Positions 25,938 through 34,577 of a stretch of 64,000 bases of DNA are shown in pieces. Every line of letters starts with the position of its first letter. Position 1 is the first letter of the stretch. Both the position numbers and the translations under genes were made by a program. The stretch lies in assembly GCF_002154895.1 (NCBI RefSeq), contig NZ_MUIZ01000002.1, positions 423,658 through 487,657 on the forward strand, given 5' to 3'. The notes beneath the pieces are model-generated. The model made no database searches. It was not told where the DNA came from and saw only the letters and a program-made list of their open reading frames with translations. Source of the DNA: Lactococcus petauri. GTDB taxonomy: Bacteria; Bacillota; Bacilli; Lactobacillales; Streptococcaceae.

Positions 25938-26821
25938 TTTTCTCCTCCTGTAATCGCACGCTCAAAAGCCATCTCAAGACTGTTGCTCGTAGCACGATAA
26001 GTACTTATTTTTTGCCCAATATCCGGGAAAATTTGTAGCAGTTTCTCTGTGTATTCACTTTTAATCATCAATTTTCCCGTAATTTCAGGATAGAATTCAA
26101 TATCATTTACCTGAAGAATATCCATGACTTCTTGTTTGACTTGCTCACTTTTAATCTCTAGTTCTGCAAACTCGTCCATCTGACTATTTTCAATGAACTG
26201 ATAAAGTGTGCCTTGAAAAATAAGTTCTCCATGATTTAAAACAAGGAGACGATCAGCAATATTTTCAATATCTGCAAGAAGGTGACTGGAAACAACTACT
26301 GTTTTTTCCTGTGATACTTTAGTAATCAGTTGCAAAATCTCAATTCGTCCAATAGGATCTAGGGCACTTGTTGGTTCGTCTAGAAATATCAAAACGGGAT
26401 CAAGTAAGAGTGCCACAGCTATTCCCAGACGTTGCTTCATCCCCCGCGAATAGCCACCCACTTTCTTATTGGGATACTCTGATAAACCGACTTTTTCGAG
26501 TGTCGCCTCAATTTGTTGAAGGTCTTCTGCTTTTTCGTTCAAGGCGCAACTTTGTTGCAACACCTCTGTTGCGGTAAGGTAGGCAGGAAATTCAGGTGTG
26601 TCCGGACAATAGGCCAATGCTTGATTCGCAAGTTTAATTTCTCCCTGACTAGCTTTATGTTGACCTAAAATCGCATGAATTAAAGTTGTTTTTCCGGCAC
26701 CATTAGGACCAATTAACCCAATAATTCCTGGATCTGCACTAATTGAGCATGTCACGTTTTTTAAAGCGTCAAAATTACCGAAAGAAACCGTTAAATCTTC
26801 TATTTCAATGATTTTATTCAT
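25934..26821 (-). CDS. ABC transporter ATP-binding protein
   Basis: A 295-residue ATPase with Walker A GPNGAGKTT (about 38-46), signature GGYSRGMKQR, Walker B LIFLDEP and a switch His in SSHLLADIE. A C-terminal extension of about 80 residues follows the nucleotide-binding domain. It energises the adjacent permease as a dimer. The start overlaps the PLDc_N gene by 8 nt. Confidence 0.92.
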   Translation of the reverse strand: MNKIIEIEDLTVSFGNFDALKNVTCSISADPGIIGLIGPNGAGKTTLIHAILGQHKASQGEIKLANQALAYCPDTPEFPAYLTATEVLQQSCALNEKAEDLQQIEATLEKVGLSEYPNKKVGGYSRGMKQRLGIAVALLLDPVLIFLDEPTSALDPIGRIEILQLITKVSQEKTVVVSSHLLADIENIADRLLVLNHGELIFQGTLYQFIENSQMDEFAELEIKSEQVKQEVMDILQVNDIEFYPEITGKLMIKSEYTEKLLQIFPDIGQKISTYRATSNSLEMAFERAITGGEK

Positions 26822-27002
26822 ATGTGTCCCTTCCTACAATAAAATAAAGAATTCCGCCTAAAGGAATCGAAATGATACAGACAAGTGCCCAAGCCCATCT
26901 TGGCAGGTACTTAACATGTGCACTTTTAAAAATACTGTAAAAACAAGCCCCTAAGTAGAGACAAACCAGCAAAATTAAAGGAACAATTATACGTGTATCC
27001 AT
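26814..27002 (-). CDS. Small membrane protein with PLDc_N-like domain
   Basis: A 62-residue protein with two hydrophobic helices separated by KYLPRWAWALVC and ending GGILYFIVGRD, the pattern of the phospholipase D N-terminal (PLDc_N) membrane domain, here alone without any catalytic domain. Stand-alone copies often accompany small ABC exporters. The ATG was chosen 8 nt after GGAG; a GTG three codons upstream is less likely. Confidence 0.78.
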   Translation of the reverse strand: MDTRIIVPLILLVCLYLGACFYSIFKSAHVKYLPRWAWALVCIISIPLGGILYFIVGRDTYE

Positions 27003-27026
27003 TTTGTACACTCCATTCTTTGTCTT

Positions 27027-27362
27027 TTAAAATTCATCTTCATCGATTTTTTGAATTTCACGCAATATTGTTGTTAGGTGTTGATCCGATGCGTACTCTG
27101 CTAAAAGCTCATCAATCAACTGATTGCGCACCACATAATTAGAAAAAAGATGCAACTTCTCCTCATAACCTTCCAATACTTTTTCTGTTCGCTTAATATT
27201 ATCATATACAGCTTGACGACTGACATTGAATTCCTCAGCAATCTCAGCTAAGCTATAATTATCTGCATAATAAAGTTCAATATAATTCATCTGTTTGTCC
27301 GTCAAAAGAGTCGCGTAGAACTCAAATAGCGTGTTCATACGATTTGTTTTTTCGATTTCCAT
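27027..27362 (-). CDS. ylxM: YlxM/p13-like helix-turn-helix protein (UPF0122)
   Basis: A 111-residue protein with a sigma70-region-4-like HTH ([20 protein letters not shown], about 36-55), typical of YlxM, which usually lies next to ffh and modulates the SRP GTPase. Here it is the first gene of an ABC transporter operon and no ffh is in view, so it could act as a regulator of this operon instead. AGGA lies 4 nt before the ATG. Confidence 0.8.
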   Translation of the reverse strand: MEIEKTNRMNTLFEFYATLLTDKQMNYIELYYADNYSLAEIAEEFNVSRQAVYDNIKRTEKVLEGYEEKLHLFSNYVVRNQLIDELLAEYASDQHLTTILREIQKIDEDEF

Positions 27363-27669
27363 AATTTCCTAATATTCTAAGAAAACACCTGATTTTTAAT
27401 CGCTGTTTTCATCCTTATTTATAACTTAATTGTCCGTTATCTTTTATAATTTTATCATAATTATCGCCGTAATCATAAGGACATCTTCCCAGATTTGTAG
27501 CTTTGTTTTAAGATAGAAACTTGTCATGAACCTCAATGTCCCTAATAGACCAGAAAATCTCAACATAAATTTATGCAAGTCACACAACTTCGTCCTCTCT
27601 CAAAAATAGTTTTGCTTCCCTCAGTCGAAATCTCTCTTTGTCTTGTTATCAATATGTTATAATGGAGGA
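27363..27669. promoter_or_regulatory. 307-bp divergent intergenic region between ylxM and the response regulator gene
   Basis: On the minus strand, TGaTAAAAT near 27448-27456 is a likely ylxM promoter. An inverted repeat, TGTCCGTTAT (27431-27440) and ATAAGGACA (about 27475-27483), flanks it and might be a regulator site. The response regulator promoter is at the right edge. Nothing else is recognised. Confidence 0.4.
27655..27663 (+). promoter_or_regulatory. Extended -10 promoter of the response regulator gene
   Basis: TGtTATAAT with the hexamer at 27658-27663, then GGAGGA and ATG. The SD-like GGAGGA would lie upstream of the transcription start, so the mRNA is predicted to be leaderless or nearly so. 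Confidence 0.65.
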
Positions 27670-28368
27670 ATGAAAAAGATTTTAATTGCGGATGATGATC
27701 GCTCGATTTTAACCTTACTTTCTTATAATTTTAGGCAGAGTGATTTTGAAGTGACCACAGTCAGTGATGGCAAACAAGCTCTGGATAAAGCTAAGAGAAA
27801 TCATTACGATTTAATTTTGCTGGATTTAATGATGCCCGAACTCTCTGGTATTGAAGTGACGGAAATTTTGCGAAAAAAGCAAAACTTCACGCCAATTTTG
27901 ATACTTACAGCGCGTGATGACGAAGAGATGAAACTGACTGGTCTTAATTCAGGTTCTGATGAATACTTGGATAAAGCAACTCCTATGAAGGAGATCATTG
28001 TCCGAGTAAATGCACTCATTCGACGCCACCAGCACTATAATAAAACGATTGAAAATGAAAAATCTGCGGAAAAATCTGGTATTAAATTTGACCGATTGGA
28101 GCTTGATTTCACTAAAAAAGTTTGTATCTTTGATGGACAACCTTTAGAGCTAACTAAACGTGAATTTGAAATTTTAGAGCTTTTAATTGAACGCTCAGGC
28201 GATGTGATTTCGCGTGAAGAATTGTTGCAGCACTTTTGGGGCATTTCTTCCGCTGCCGAAACGCGAACCATTGACGTTTTAATCAGCAAAATTCGTAAAA
28301 AGTTAGACAATCAATTTATAAAAACAAAACGAGGATTTGGGTACTACTTCTCTGATGAAAAAGATTAA
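27670..28368 (+). CDS. Two-component response regulator, OmpR/PhoB type
   Basis: A 232-residue protein. The receiver domain has the acidic pocket IADDDR, phospho-acceptor Asp52 (LLDLMMP) and the conserved Lys in YLDKAT. The C-terminal winged-helix domain has LTKREFEILELL and RTIDVLISKIRKKL. It binds DNA when phosphorylated by the overlapping kinase. The ATG at 27670 fits the receiver start; the extended start at 27643 lies upstream of the promoter. Confidence 0.93.
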   Translation: MKKILIADDDRSILTLLSYNFRQSDFEVTTVSDGKQALDKAKRNHYDLILLDLMMPELSGIEVTEILRKKQNFTPILILTARDDEEMKLTGLNSGSDEYLDKATPMKEIIVRVNALIRRHQHYNKTIENEKSAEKSGIKFDRLELDFTKKVCIFDGQPLELTKREFEILELLIERSGDVISREELLQHFWGISSAAETRTIDVLISKIRKKLDNQFIKTKRGFGYYFSDEKD

Positions 28369-29917
28369 GCTAAAAAATATTGTCATCTCGACAATCATTT
28401 ATCTTGTTGCGACTGTGATTCTGCTTGTTTTTCTCAACATACAGATTCTAAAAACCGACACCAATCGTGTCTTGCACACTATTGACACTACAAAAACACT
28501 CCTCGCAGAAAATCCAAATTCTGCGCTTCCTAACAAGTTTCAGTATCTTCCAGCAGGTACACACAACCAGGAGACCGCAAAAATTGAAGAGGGCGCAGAC
28601 TATGCACAGTCTGTCAGCCGTCATACTATTGAAATTACAAGTCCTATCCGTGTTGACGGTGTGATAACAGGTTATCTTCATGCTGAAGATAGTCGAACTT
28701 CGCCTTGGTTTACCAACTTAATGGTCGGTGGTTTTGCTTTAATTGTTTATCTTGCTTGTGCTTCTTACGTTTTTGTTCATGCCAGACGTAATTATCTTTT
28801 CACTCAAGATATTGTTGCTAAAATTAAAAATATCGAACGCAGCCCGCTCACGCAGAGTTACTTGATGAGCGAAAACGATGATAAAGTAACCCTGGCGCTA
28901 AACTCTCTGGGCGAATACATCCAAAATCAGATTTTATCGCACAGTGAAAAGAAAGAGAACATTTACGAATTCATTGAACTATTTCAATTTCCTATTTTCA
29001 TTTACAATGCTAAAGGAAAAATTCGTAAAACAAATGCTGCTTTCAAAAATGAATTTGCGGATACACATAACCTTGATATTTTCAGTCCTTATGCTGACTT
29101 TTTAAGTTTCTTAGTGGATAAGATGCTCAATCCGACAACACAAGAAAAGAACTTTTACTTTGAAAACATCAACGCTTATTATCAGGTACGTATTTCTCCC
29201 CTGCCAGACTTGGACAACCGTTTTTTAGTCACTTTACTTGATATAACTGCGTTTAAACGAACACTAAATGCCCACAACGAACTGATTGCTAATGTTAGTC
29301 ACGAACTGAAGACGCCTCTAACTTCAATTAAAGGATTCGCTGAGTTACTAAAAGACGACACACTTTCGGAAGCAGACCGTCACGAGTTTTCTCATATTAT
29401 CAGCAAAGAAAGTTCACGCTTGATTGCTTTGGTTCAAGACACTCTACTCCTAACCAAGCAAAACATTCATATTGACAAGAAAAAAATCAATCTCTCCGCC
29501 CTTGTCGAAGAGATCTTAAACACTTCACAACCCTTGCTTGATGAAAAGCACCTGTCACTTCAGACAGATATTGCTCCTATCTCTCAAGTTACCAACCGTC
29601 AGATGGTGCATAGCATTTTTGAAAATTTGATTGAAAATGCCATCAAGTACACGGATGACCATGGAAAAATCTACGTTGGTCTCCATCAAAACAAGAAAAA
29701 AGTTGTTTTTACCGTCACGGATAACGGTCCTGGTTTAACAGAAATTGAAAAATCACGTATCTTTGAACGCTTCTACCGCGTAGATGAAAGCCGTACCCAA
29801 GTCACAGGAACTGGTCTAGGATTGTCTATCGTGGATAAAAACGTTAGAGAACTTCAAGGACATATTGAGGTAATCAGCGTTCCTGGTAAAGGAACGACAT
29901 TTACTGTTACTTTATGA
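28355..29917 (+). CDS. Sensor histidine kinase (PhoR/VicK-like)
   Basis: About 520 residues. There are two membrane helices (about 8-28 and 118-138) with an extracytoplasmic sensor of about 90 residues between them, then a PAS-like region (about 215-300) and the H-box NVSHELKTPL. The catalytic domain follows, with N-box ENLIENAIKY, DNGPGL, FERFYRVDES and GTGLGLSIV. It overlaps the regulator gene by 14 nt. The signal sensed is unknown. A TTG at 28337 would be an alternative start. Confidence 0.92.
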   Translation: MKKIKLKNIVISTIIYLVATVILLVFLNIQILKTDTNRVLHTIDTTKTLLAENPNSALPNKFQYLPAGTHNQETAKIEEGADYAQSVSRHTIEITSPIRVDGVITGYLHAEDSRTSPWFTNLMVGGFALIVYLACASYVFVHARRNYLFTQDIVAKIKNIERSPLTQSYLMSENDDKVTLALNSLGEYIQNQILSHSEKKENIYEFIELFQFPIFIYNAKGKIRKTNAAFKNEFADTHNLDIFSPYADFLSFLVDKMLNPTTQEKNFYFENINAYYQVRISPLPDLDNRFLVTLLDITAFKRTLNAHNELIANVSHELKTPLTSIKGFAELLKDDTLSEADRHEFSHIISKESSRLIALVQDTLLLTKQNIHIDKKKINLSALVEEILNTSQPLLDEKHLSLQTDIAPISQVTNRQMVHSIFENLIENAIKYTDDHGKIYVGLHQNKKKVVFTVTDNGPGLTEIEKSRIFERFYRVDESRTQVTGTGLGLSIVDKNVRELQGHIEVISVPGKGTTFTVTL

Positions 29918-29920
29918 AAA

Positions 29921-29953
29921 GAAAAAAGACTTCTCTAAAGAGAGTCTTTTTTC
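29921..29953. terminator. Bidirectional terminator between the kinase and GntR genes
   Basis: AAAAAAGACTTCTCT and AGAGAGTCTTTTTT form a long stem with one bulge, with A and T runs on both sides. Confidence 0.9.
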
Positions 29954-29955
29954 TT

Positions 29956-30663
29956 TTAGCGTTCCAAATAAAACTCAAAACGCTCCCCAACATACTGAGA
30001 GAGGACATACTCAAATGCGCGACCATCGGCCAAATAAGAAATTTGCGTCAGTCCTAAAATAGCATCGCCCGACTTAATCTTCAGGTATTCAGCAACTTCG
30101 GTGCTGACTTTTTTGGCAGAAATAATTTGTTGACTGCGATCAATTTCATAACCTGCTTGTGTCAGTGTATTAAAAAAGTTAGAGGTAATATTTTTCTTTT
30201 CAAAAGATTTTACTAAATCATAAGGAATGCTTGCAACTTCATAACAGATGGGTACTTGATCTGCATAACGCACACGTTCCATCCGGATGATCATTTGTTC
30301 TTTCGAAATTTCCAGCTTCTCGCACTCGACTTCGTTAGGCAAAGTTTTGAGATAACTTAAAACTTCAGTTGACGGTGTTTTTCCCTGAGCAGTAATAATT
30401 TCTGTGAAGGATGTTGTGCCCCGCATCTTTTCGCGCACTCGGCGGCTGGCAACATACGTCCCACTCCCCACACGGCGCTCTAGGATTCCTTCCTCTACAA
30501 GTGACGTTACAGCTTGTCGCGCAGTCATCCGACTTACACCAAAGCGCTCAGCCAAATCTCGTTCACTCGGCAGCCGCTCACCAATCTTCCAAACTGTTTT
30601 TTCAACTTCTTCTTTTATCGCGTCATGAATTCTTATATAATTTGGAACATTGCTTCTTTGCAT
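29956..30663 (-). CDS. GntR-family regulator, HutC/YvoA subfamily
   Basis: A 235-residue protein with an N-terminal winged helix (LPSERDLAERFGVSRMTARQ, about 28-47) and a UTRA effector domain from about 85. HutC-type regulators usually sense sugar phosphates, amino sugars or related metabolites. It lies downstream of bmpA but a terminator stands between. TATACCAATT in its promoter region and an inverted copy at the bmpA end suggest autoregulation. GGGAG precedes the ATG by 5 nt. The effector is unknown. Confidence 0.88.
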   Translation of the reverse strand: MQRSNVPNYIRIHDAIKEEVEKTVWKIGERLPSERDLAERFGVSRMTARQAVTSLVEEGILERRVGSGTYVASRRVREKMRGTTSFTEIITAQGKTPSTEVLSYLKTLPNEVECEKLEISKEQMIIRMERVRYADQVPICYEVASIPYDLVKSFEKKNITSNFFNTLTQAGYEIDRSQQIISAKKVSTEVAEYLKIKSGDAILGLTQISYLADGRAFEYVLSQYVGERFEFYLER

Positions 30664-30696
30664 GGTGTCTCCCTCTGCCTTGTTTTTTTATTATTA

Positions 30697-30752
30697 TATA
30701 CCAATTTCAAATAAAAAACCAGCTATAATAGCTGATTTACATAATTGGTATA
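30697..30752. promoter_or_regulatory. Inverted pair of AATTGGTATA half-sites near the GntR gene
   Basis: TATACCAATT (30697-30706) and AATTGGTATA (30743-30752) are exact inverted copies 36 bp apart, upstream of the GntR gene. TGGTATA half-sites resemble those recognised by HutC-type regulators. The first overlaps a TATAAT element in the minus-strand promoter. Confidence 0.45.
30713..30738 (-). terminator. Terminator of bmpA
   Basis: The minus strand reads CAGCTA, TTA, TAGCTG, then GTTTTTT. It separates bmpA from the GntR gene. Confidence 0.82.
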
Positions 30753-30753
30753 A

Positions 30754-31806
30754 TTATTTTGCAGGGACTGTGATTTCACCATTGATGATTTTTTCTTTAG
30801 CAGTTTCAACAGCTTTCCATGCTTCATCTGAAGTATTGTTACGAGCGAGAGCTACACCTGAGTTTTTCAAATCGTACTTAAGAATTTCACCACCAGGGAA
30901 TTTGTCGTCTTTAGTTTTGTTTGAAACGTCTTTGACAACATTACCTACTTCTTTAAGTGTAGAAGCTAATACGAAGTTAGATTCTTTACCATCTTTAGAT
31001 TTAAATTTACCTTCGTCTTCTTGGTCACGGTCAACACCGATAACCCAAACTTTATCTGCTTCGTTCTTTGTTTCGTTAAGAACACGTGCTTCTGTAAATA
31101 CACCTGTACCTACACCACCGGCTGCTTGATAGATAATATCTGCGCCACCAGAGTACATTGCTGAAGCGATAGTTTTACCTTTACCTGCATCGCTAAATGA
31201 ACCTGCATATTGAACATCTACTTTGATGTTTGGATTGACAGATTTAACACCTTCTTGGAAACCAACTTGGAAGGCTGTGATGATATCTGACGCAATCCCT
31301 CCGATGAAGCCAACATGGTCAGTTTTGGTTGTTTTTGCTGCTGCAACACCGGCAAGATAAGCTGATTCTTGGTCAGCAAATGTTGCTGAAACAACGTTTT
31401 CTTGATTTTCAATCACAGAGTCAATAATTGCAAATTTAGTATCTGGATTGTTTTTAGCAGCTTGTGAAGTTGCTTCTTGGAGGCCGAATCCAATACCAAA
31501 AACTAAGTCATATCCACCAGATACAGCTGAGTTGAAGTTAGCTGTGTAGTCAGAAGCTGAGTTAGATTGGAAATAGTTGATACCTTTACCTCTTGAAAGG
31601 TTGTTCTCTTTACCCCATGCTTGCAAACCTTCCCAAGCTGATTGGTTGAATGAACGGTCATCAACACCACCAGTATCGGTAATCATCGCTACATTGAGAT
31701 CTGTTTTGGCTTCACCACCTGAAGCTGCGTCACGTCCACGGCAACCTGCCAGAACTGCTACTGATGCAAGTGCAAGAGCACCAACTGCGAAAATACGTTT
31801 TTTCAT
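30754..31806 (-). CDS. bmpA: BMP-family nucleoside-binding lipoprotein
   Basis: A 350-residue lipoprotein (MKKRIFAVGALALASVAVLAGC; lipobox VLAGC). The mature part is a BMP/PnrA-type periplasmic-binding fold with VAMITDTGGVDDRSFNQSAW near its start and GVDRDQEDEG later. In L. lactis BmpA delivers purine and pyrimidine nucleosides to the NupABC transporter. Here the next gene is a GntR regulator and nupABC is absent from the window. The ATG follows GGAGG by 11 nt. A PurBox-like site lies 75 nt before its predicted promoter start. Confidence 0.9.
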   Translation of the reverse strand: MKKRIFAVGALALASVAVLAGCRGRDAASGGEAKTDLNVAMITDTGGVDDRSFNQSAWEGLQAWGKENNLSRGKGINYFQSNSASDYTANFNSAVSGGYDLVFGIGFGLQEATSQAAKNNPDTKFAIIDSVIENQENVVSATFADQESAYLAGVAAAKTTKTDHVGFIGGIASDIITAFQVGFQEGVKSVNPNIKVDVQYAGSFSDAGKGKTIASAMYSGGADIIYQAAGGVGTGVFTEARVLNETKNEADKVWVIGVDRDQEDEGKFKSKDGKESNFVLASTLKEVGNVVKDVSNKTKDDKFPGGEILKYDLKNSGVALARNNTSDEAWKAVETAKEKIINGEITVPAK

Positions 31807-31875
31807 GGAAACGTTTTCCTCCAAATTTAAAAATTTTTAAAACTCTCGCAAGTAAGAGTTTTTATGTATAAGTTT

Positions 31876-31903
31876 ATTTTAAGATATTTTGTATATTAAT
31901 TCA
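31876..31903 (-). promoter_or_regulatory. bmpA promoter
   Basis: The minus strand reads TTGAAT, a 17-nt spacer and TAAAAT (31881-31876), with a predicted start near 31869, about 63 nt before the ATG. Confidence 0.65.
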
Positions 31904-31917
31904 AGCCAAAAAGAAAA

Positions 31918-31936
31918 ATGTGGGATTTATCCACAT
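31918..31936 (-). terminator. Terminator of the pdp-deoC-cdd operon
   Basis: The minus strand reads ATGTGG, 7-nt loop, CCACAT, then TTTTCTTTTT. It stands between the PurBox and the bmpA promoter. Confidence 0.78.
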
Positions 31937-31937
31937 C

Positions 31938-31950
31938 TTTGTTCGGAAAT
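31938..31950 (-). promoter_or_regulatory. PurBox-like site upstream of bmpA
   Basis: ATTTCCGAACAAA on the minus strand matches the lactococcal PurBox AWWWCCGAACWWT at 12 of 13 positions. Its centre is about 75 nt before the predicted start, the spacing at which PurR activates in L. lactis. Confidence 0.65.
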
Positions 31951-31977
31951 AGCTTTTTTTCTGTCAATTTTAGAATT

Positions 31978-32370
31978 TTATTCCAATTCTTTAAAGGAAT
32001 AAGGCAACAATTGACCCACTGATGTCTCTTTGACTTCTCCCGTTTTTGAGAGAAGATACACTGGCATATCAGCTTCACAAAATTCAGAAACAACTTGACG
32101 ACATGCACCACAAGGACTGATTGGAGCGGCAGTTTCTCCATAAATATACAGACTTGAAAATTCCAAATGATCTTCGGATACAGCCTTAAAAATAGCTGTT
32201 CTCTCCGCGCAATTGCTCAAGCCAAAGCTCGCATTCTCAATATTACACCCTTGGTATACTTTACCATCGGTAGTTACAAGCGCTGCACCTACAGGAAAGT
32301 TGGAATAAGGGACATAAGCATGACTGCTCGCTTCACGTGCTGCTTCAATAAGTTCTTTAGTAGCTGGCAT
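31978..32370 (-). CDS. cdd: Cytidine deaminase
   Basis: A 130-residue zinc enzyme: [16 protein letters not shown] (catalytic Glu) and PCGACRQ supply the cysteine ligands and catalytic residues of the homotetrameric type. It converts (deoxy)cytidine to (deoxy)uridine. The start at 32370 (MPATKELI) overlaps the end of deoC by 14 nt; the longer form from 32427 would be entirely deoC sequence in another frame. It is part of the pyrimidine nucleoside salvage operon. Confidence 0.93.
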   Translation of the reverse strand: MPATKELIEAAREASSHAYVPYSNFPVGAALVTTDGKVYQGCNIENASFGLSNCAERTAIFKAVSEDHLEFSSLYIYGETAAPISPCGACRQVVSEFCEADMPVYLLSKTGEVKETSVGQLLPYSFKELE

Positions 32371-33019
32371 TGGCTGTTTCACCTTCCATGATTGCGACAC
32401 CTGAAGAACAGCCCAAGCGGTTTGCACCAGCTGCGATCATGGCTTTGGCATCCTCAAGATTGCGGATACCACCTGAAGCTTTGACACCCATATCAGGTCC
32501 GACCGTTTCACGCATCAATTTTACATCTTCAACTTTGGCACCAGCTGTTGAAAATCCTGTTGATGTTTTAACAAAATCTGCGCCTGCACGTTGTGCTGCT
32601 TGACAAGCTTTGACTTTTTCTTCATCTGTCAAAAGGCTTGTTTCGATAATAACTTTAAGGATACGGCCATCTTTAACAGCGTTAACTGCTGCAATATCAC
32701 TTTCCACTAAGTCCCATTTACCGTCTTTAGCTGCACCAATATTAATCACCATGTCCACTTCGTCTGCACCTTTTTTGATTGCATCTACAGCTTCAAAGGC
32801 TTTGACTTCTGAAGTGTTTGCCCCGAGAGGGAAACCGATAACTGTACATACTTTTGAAACTTCATCTTTAAGTTGTTCAGCAGCAAATGCTACCCATGTT
32901 GGATTGATACAAACACTTGCAAACTCGTATTTTTTTGCTTCATCAATGATAGCTTGGACTTTTTCTTGTGTTGCATCTGCTTTGAGGATTGTGTGGTCAA
33001 TGTATTGATTGATTTTCAT
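32357..33019 (-). CDS. deoC: Deoxyribose-phosphate aldolase
   Basis: A 220-residue class I aldolase with Schiff-base Lys151 in [10 protein letters not shown] and start [13 protein letters not shown]. It splits deoxyribose-5-phosphate into glyceraldehyde-3-phosphate and acetaldehyde, using the sugar released by Pdp-type phosphorolysis. It lies between the small membrane gene and cdd. Confidence 0.95.
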   Translation of the reverse strand: MKINQYIDHTILKADATQEKVQAIIDEAKKYEFASVCINPTWVAFAAEQLKDEVSKVCTVIGFPLGANTSEVKAFEAVDAIKKGADEVDMVINIGAAKDGKWDLVESDIAAVNAVKDGRILKVIIETSLLTDEEKVKACQAAQRAGADFVKTSTGFSTAGAKVEDVKLMRETVGPDMGVKASGGIRNLEDAKAMIAAGANRLGCSSGVAIMEGETANASY

Positions 33020-33090
33020 TTTTAGGTCTTCTCCTAGTTATTATTTATTATGCGGACTTTCAAGTACGCTTTAGTTGTGAACATTAAAAT

Positions 33091-33285
33091 TTATTTGGGC
33101 TTGCGATTTTTAAGGTAAAGCATACCAATAATCGTATAAACCGAGATAAAGATAAGGATAAAAAGTGTAACTTTAAGCAGTGTATTCTGTGCCCAAAGAT
33201 TCATTCCAATTGCGCCAAGTACAGCAGCTGTTACACTTTGGAGAGCTTTTATTCCGTTAGGAATAGGGGGAAGTTCATTTTTCAT
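33091..33285 (-). CDS. Small two-helix membrane protein in the nucleoside operon
   Basis: A 64-residue protein with two hydrophobic segments (about 16-32 and 36-57) and a basic C-terminus (YLKNRKPK). The ATG overlaps the pdp stop (TGATG), so it is translated with pdp. No family is recognised with confidence. Its place inside a salvage operon hints at a membrane function linked to nucleoside uptake, which is only inference. Confidence 0.7.
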   Translation of the reverse strand: MKNELPPIPNGIKALQSVTAAVLGAIGMNLWAQNTLLKVTLFILIFISVYTIIGMLYLKNRKPK

Positions 33286-34577
33286 CAGCGAATAACTTCC
33301 AAAATTTCAGGTGCATGGATTTGTTGGTCAGAAATTTCGATATTGTCTTTAAACTCCGCAATCAAATCGGAAGAAATTGCACGATTGCTATAAAGTGTAG
33401 CAATAAGATCGCCTTTTTGGACTGAATCGCCTACTTTTTTCGCAAGATTAATACCTGCTTCAAAATCGATTGTATCTGTCTTGGTTGCTCTTCCAGCGCC
33501 TAGCTTCATCGCAACAATGCCGACTCCCATTGCTTTTTCTTGTGAGATAAAACCATCACGCTCAGCATAGATTTCAACAGTATGTGCCACATTTAACTCT
33601 GCAGTCAGATGGTTAAATGCTGTTGCATCTCCGTGTTGCGCTTCACACATAGCAAGGAATTTACCATAAGCTTTACCATTATCAAGATTTTCGATGATTT
33701 CTGGAATGGTTTTTTCTACACCTGCTAATGCAAGCATAATTTGAGCCAGTTCCGCAATAAAGTGACGGAATTCTGGTGTACCTTTGCCATTTAGCGTATT
33801 TACGGCTTCCGTAATTTCATTACGATTACCAATAGCATGGCCTAAAGGCTGGTTCATATTGGTCAAAACTGCTACCGTTTCACGGCCAACAGCTTTCCCT
33901 AAGTCTACCATCGTGCGAGCCAAGAGACGCGCATCTTCAATATTCTTCATGAAAGCACCATCGCCGACAGTCACATCAAGCAAAATGGCATTTGACCCCG
34001 AAGCAATTTTCTTAGACATGATCGAGCTTGCAATCAATGGAATAATATCGACTGTGGCTGTCACATCCCGAAGGGCATAGAGAAGCTTGTCTGCTTTAAC
34101 CAACTCATCAGACTGACCAATCACCGCAATTCCGGAATTCTTCACTTGGGTGATAAAGTCTTCTTCTGTTTTTTCAATTTCAAATCCGGGAATGGATTCT
34201 AACTTATCTAGTGTTCCACCAGTATGTCCTAAACCACGGCCGGACATCTTAGCGACAGGGACATCAAAACTCGCCACTAAAGGCGCTAAAATAATCGTTA
34301 CTTTATCACCTACACCGCCAGTAGAGTGTTTGTCTACCTTCACACCAGGAATAGCCGATAAATCAAATTCTTTACCTGAAGCAACCATGGCCATGGTTAA
34401 GTTGGCTGTTTCTTCTGTCGTCATGCCTTTAAAATAAAGCGCCATAGCAAGTGCTGCCATTTGGTAATCTGGAACCTCACCCGTTGCATAACCAGAGATA
34501 AGCCAATCGATTTCTGCTTTCTCAAAGTGGCCGCCATCACGTTTTTTTTGAATCAGGTCTACCATTCTGTAGGTCAT
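33285..34577 (-). CDS. pdp: Pyrimidine-nucleoside phosphorylase
   Basis: A 430-residue enzyme of the thymidine/pyrimidine phosphorylase family with VDKHSTGGVGDK (phosphate loop) and SGRGLGHTGGT. It cleaves uridine and thymidine with phosphate to base plus pentose-1-phosphate. The start overlaps the methyltransferase stop by 4 nt. Another start is possible four codons in (MVDLIQKK). Confidence 0.93.
   Translation of the reverse strand: MTYRMVDLIQKKRDGGHFEKAEIDWLISGYATGEVPDYQMAALAMALYFKGMTTEETANLTMAMVASGKEFDLSAIPGVKVDKHSTGGVGDKVTIILAPLVASFDVPVAKMSGRGLGHTGGTLDKLESIPGFEIEKTEEDFITQVKNSGIAVIGQSDELVKADKLLYALRDVTATVDIIPLIASSIMSKKIASGSNAILLDVTVGDGAFMKNIEDARLLARTMVDLGKAVGRETVAVLTNMNQPLGHAIGNRNEITEAVNTLNGKGTPEFRHFIAELAQIMLALAGVEKTIPEIIENLDNGKAYGKFLAMCEAQHGDATAFNHLTAELNVAHTVEIYAERDGFISQEKAMGVGIVAMKLGAGRATKTDTIDFEAGINLAKKVGDSVQKGDLIATLYSNRAISSDLIAEFKDNIEISDQQIHAPEILEVIR

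Noticed and set aside
33784..34437. Plus-strand ORFs opposite pdp (also those opposite deoC, purM, purL and others)
   Set aside because: They are shadows of well-identified minus-strand enzymes and lack start signals.
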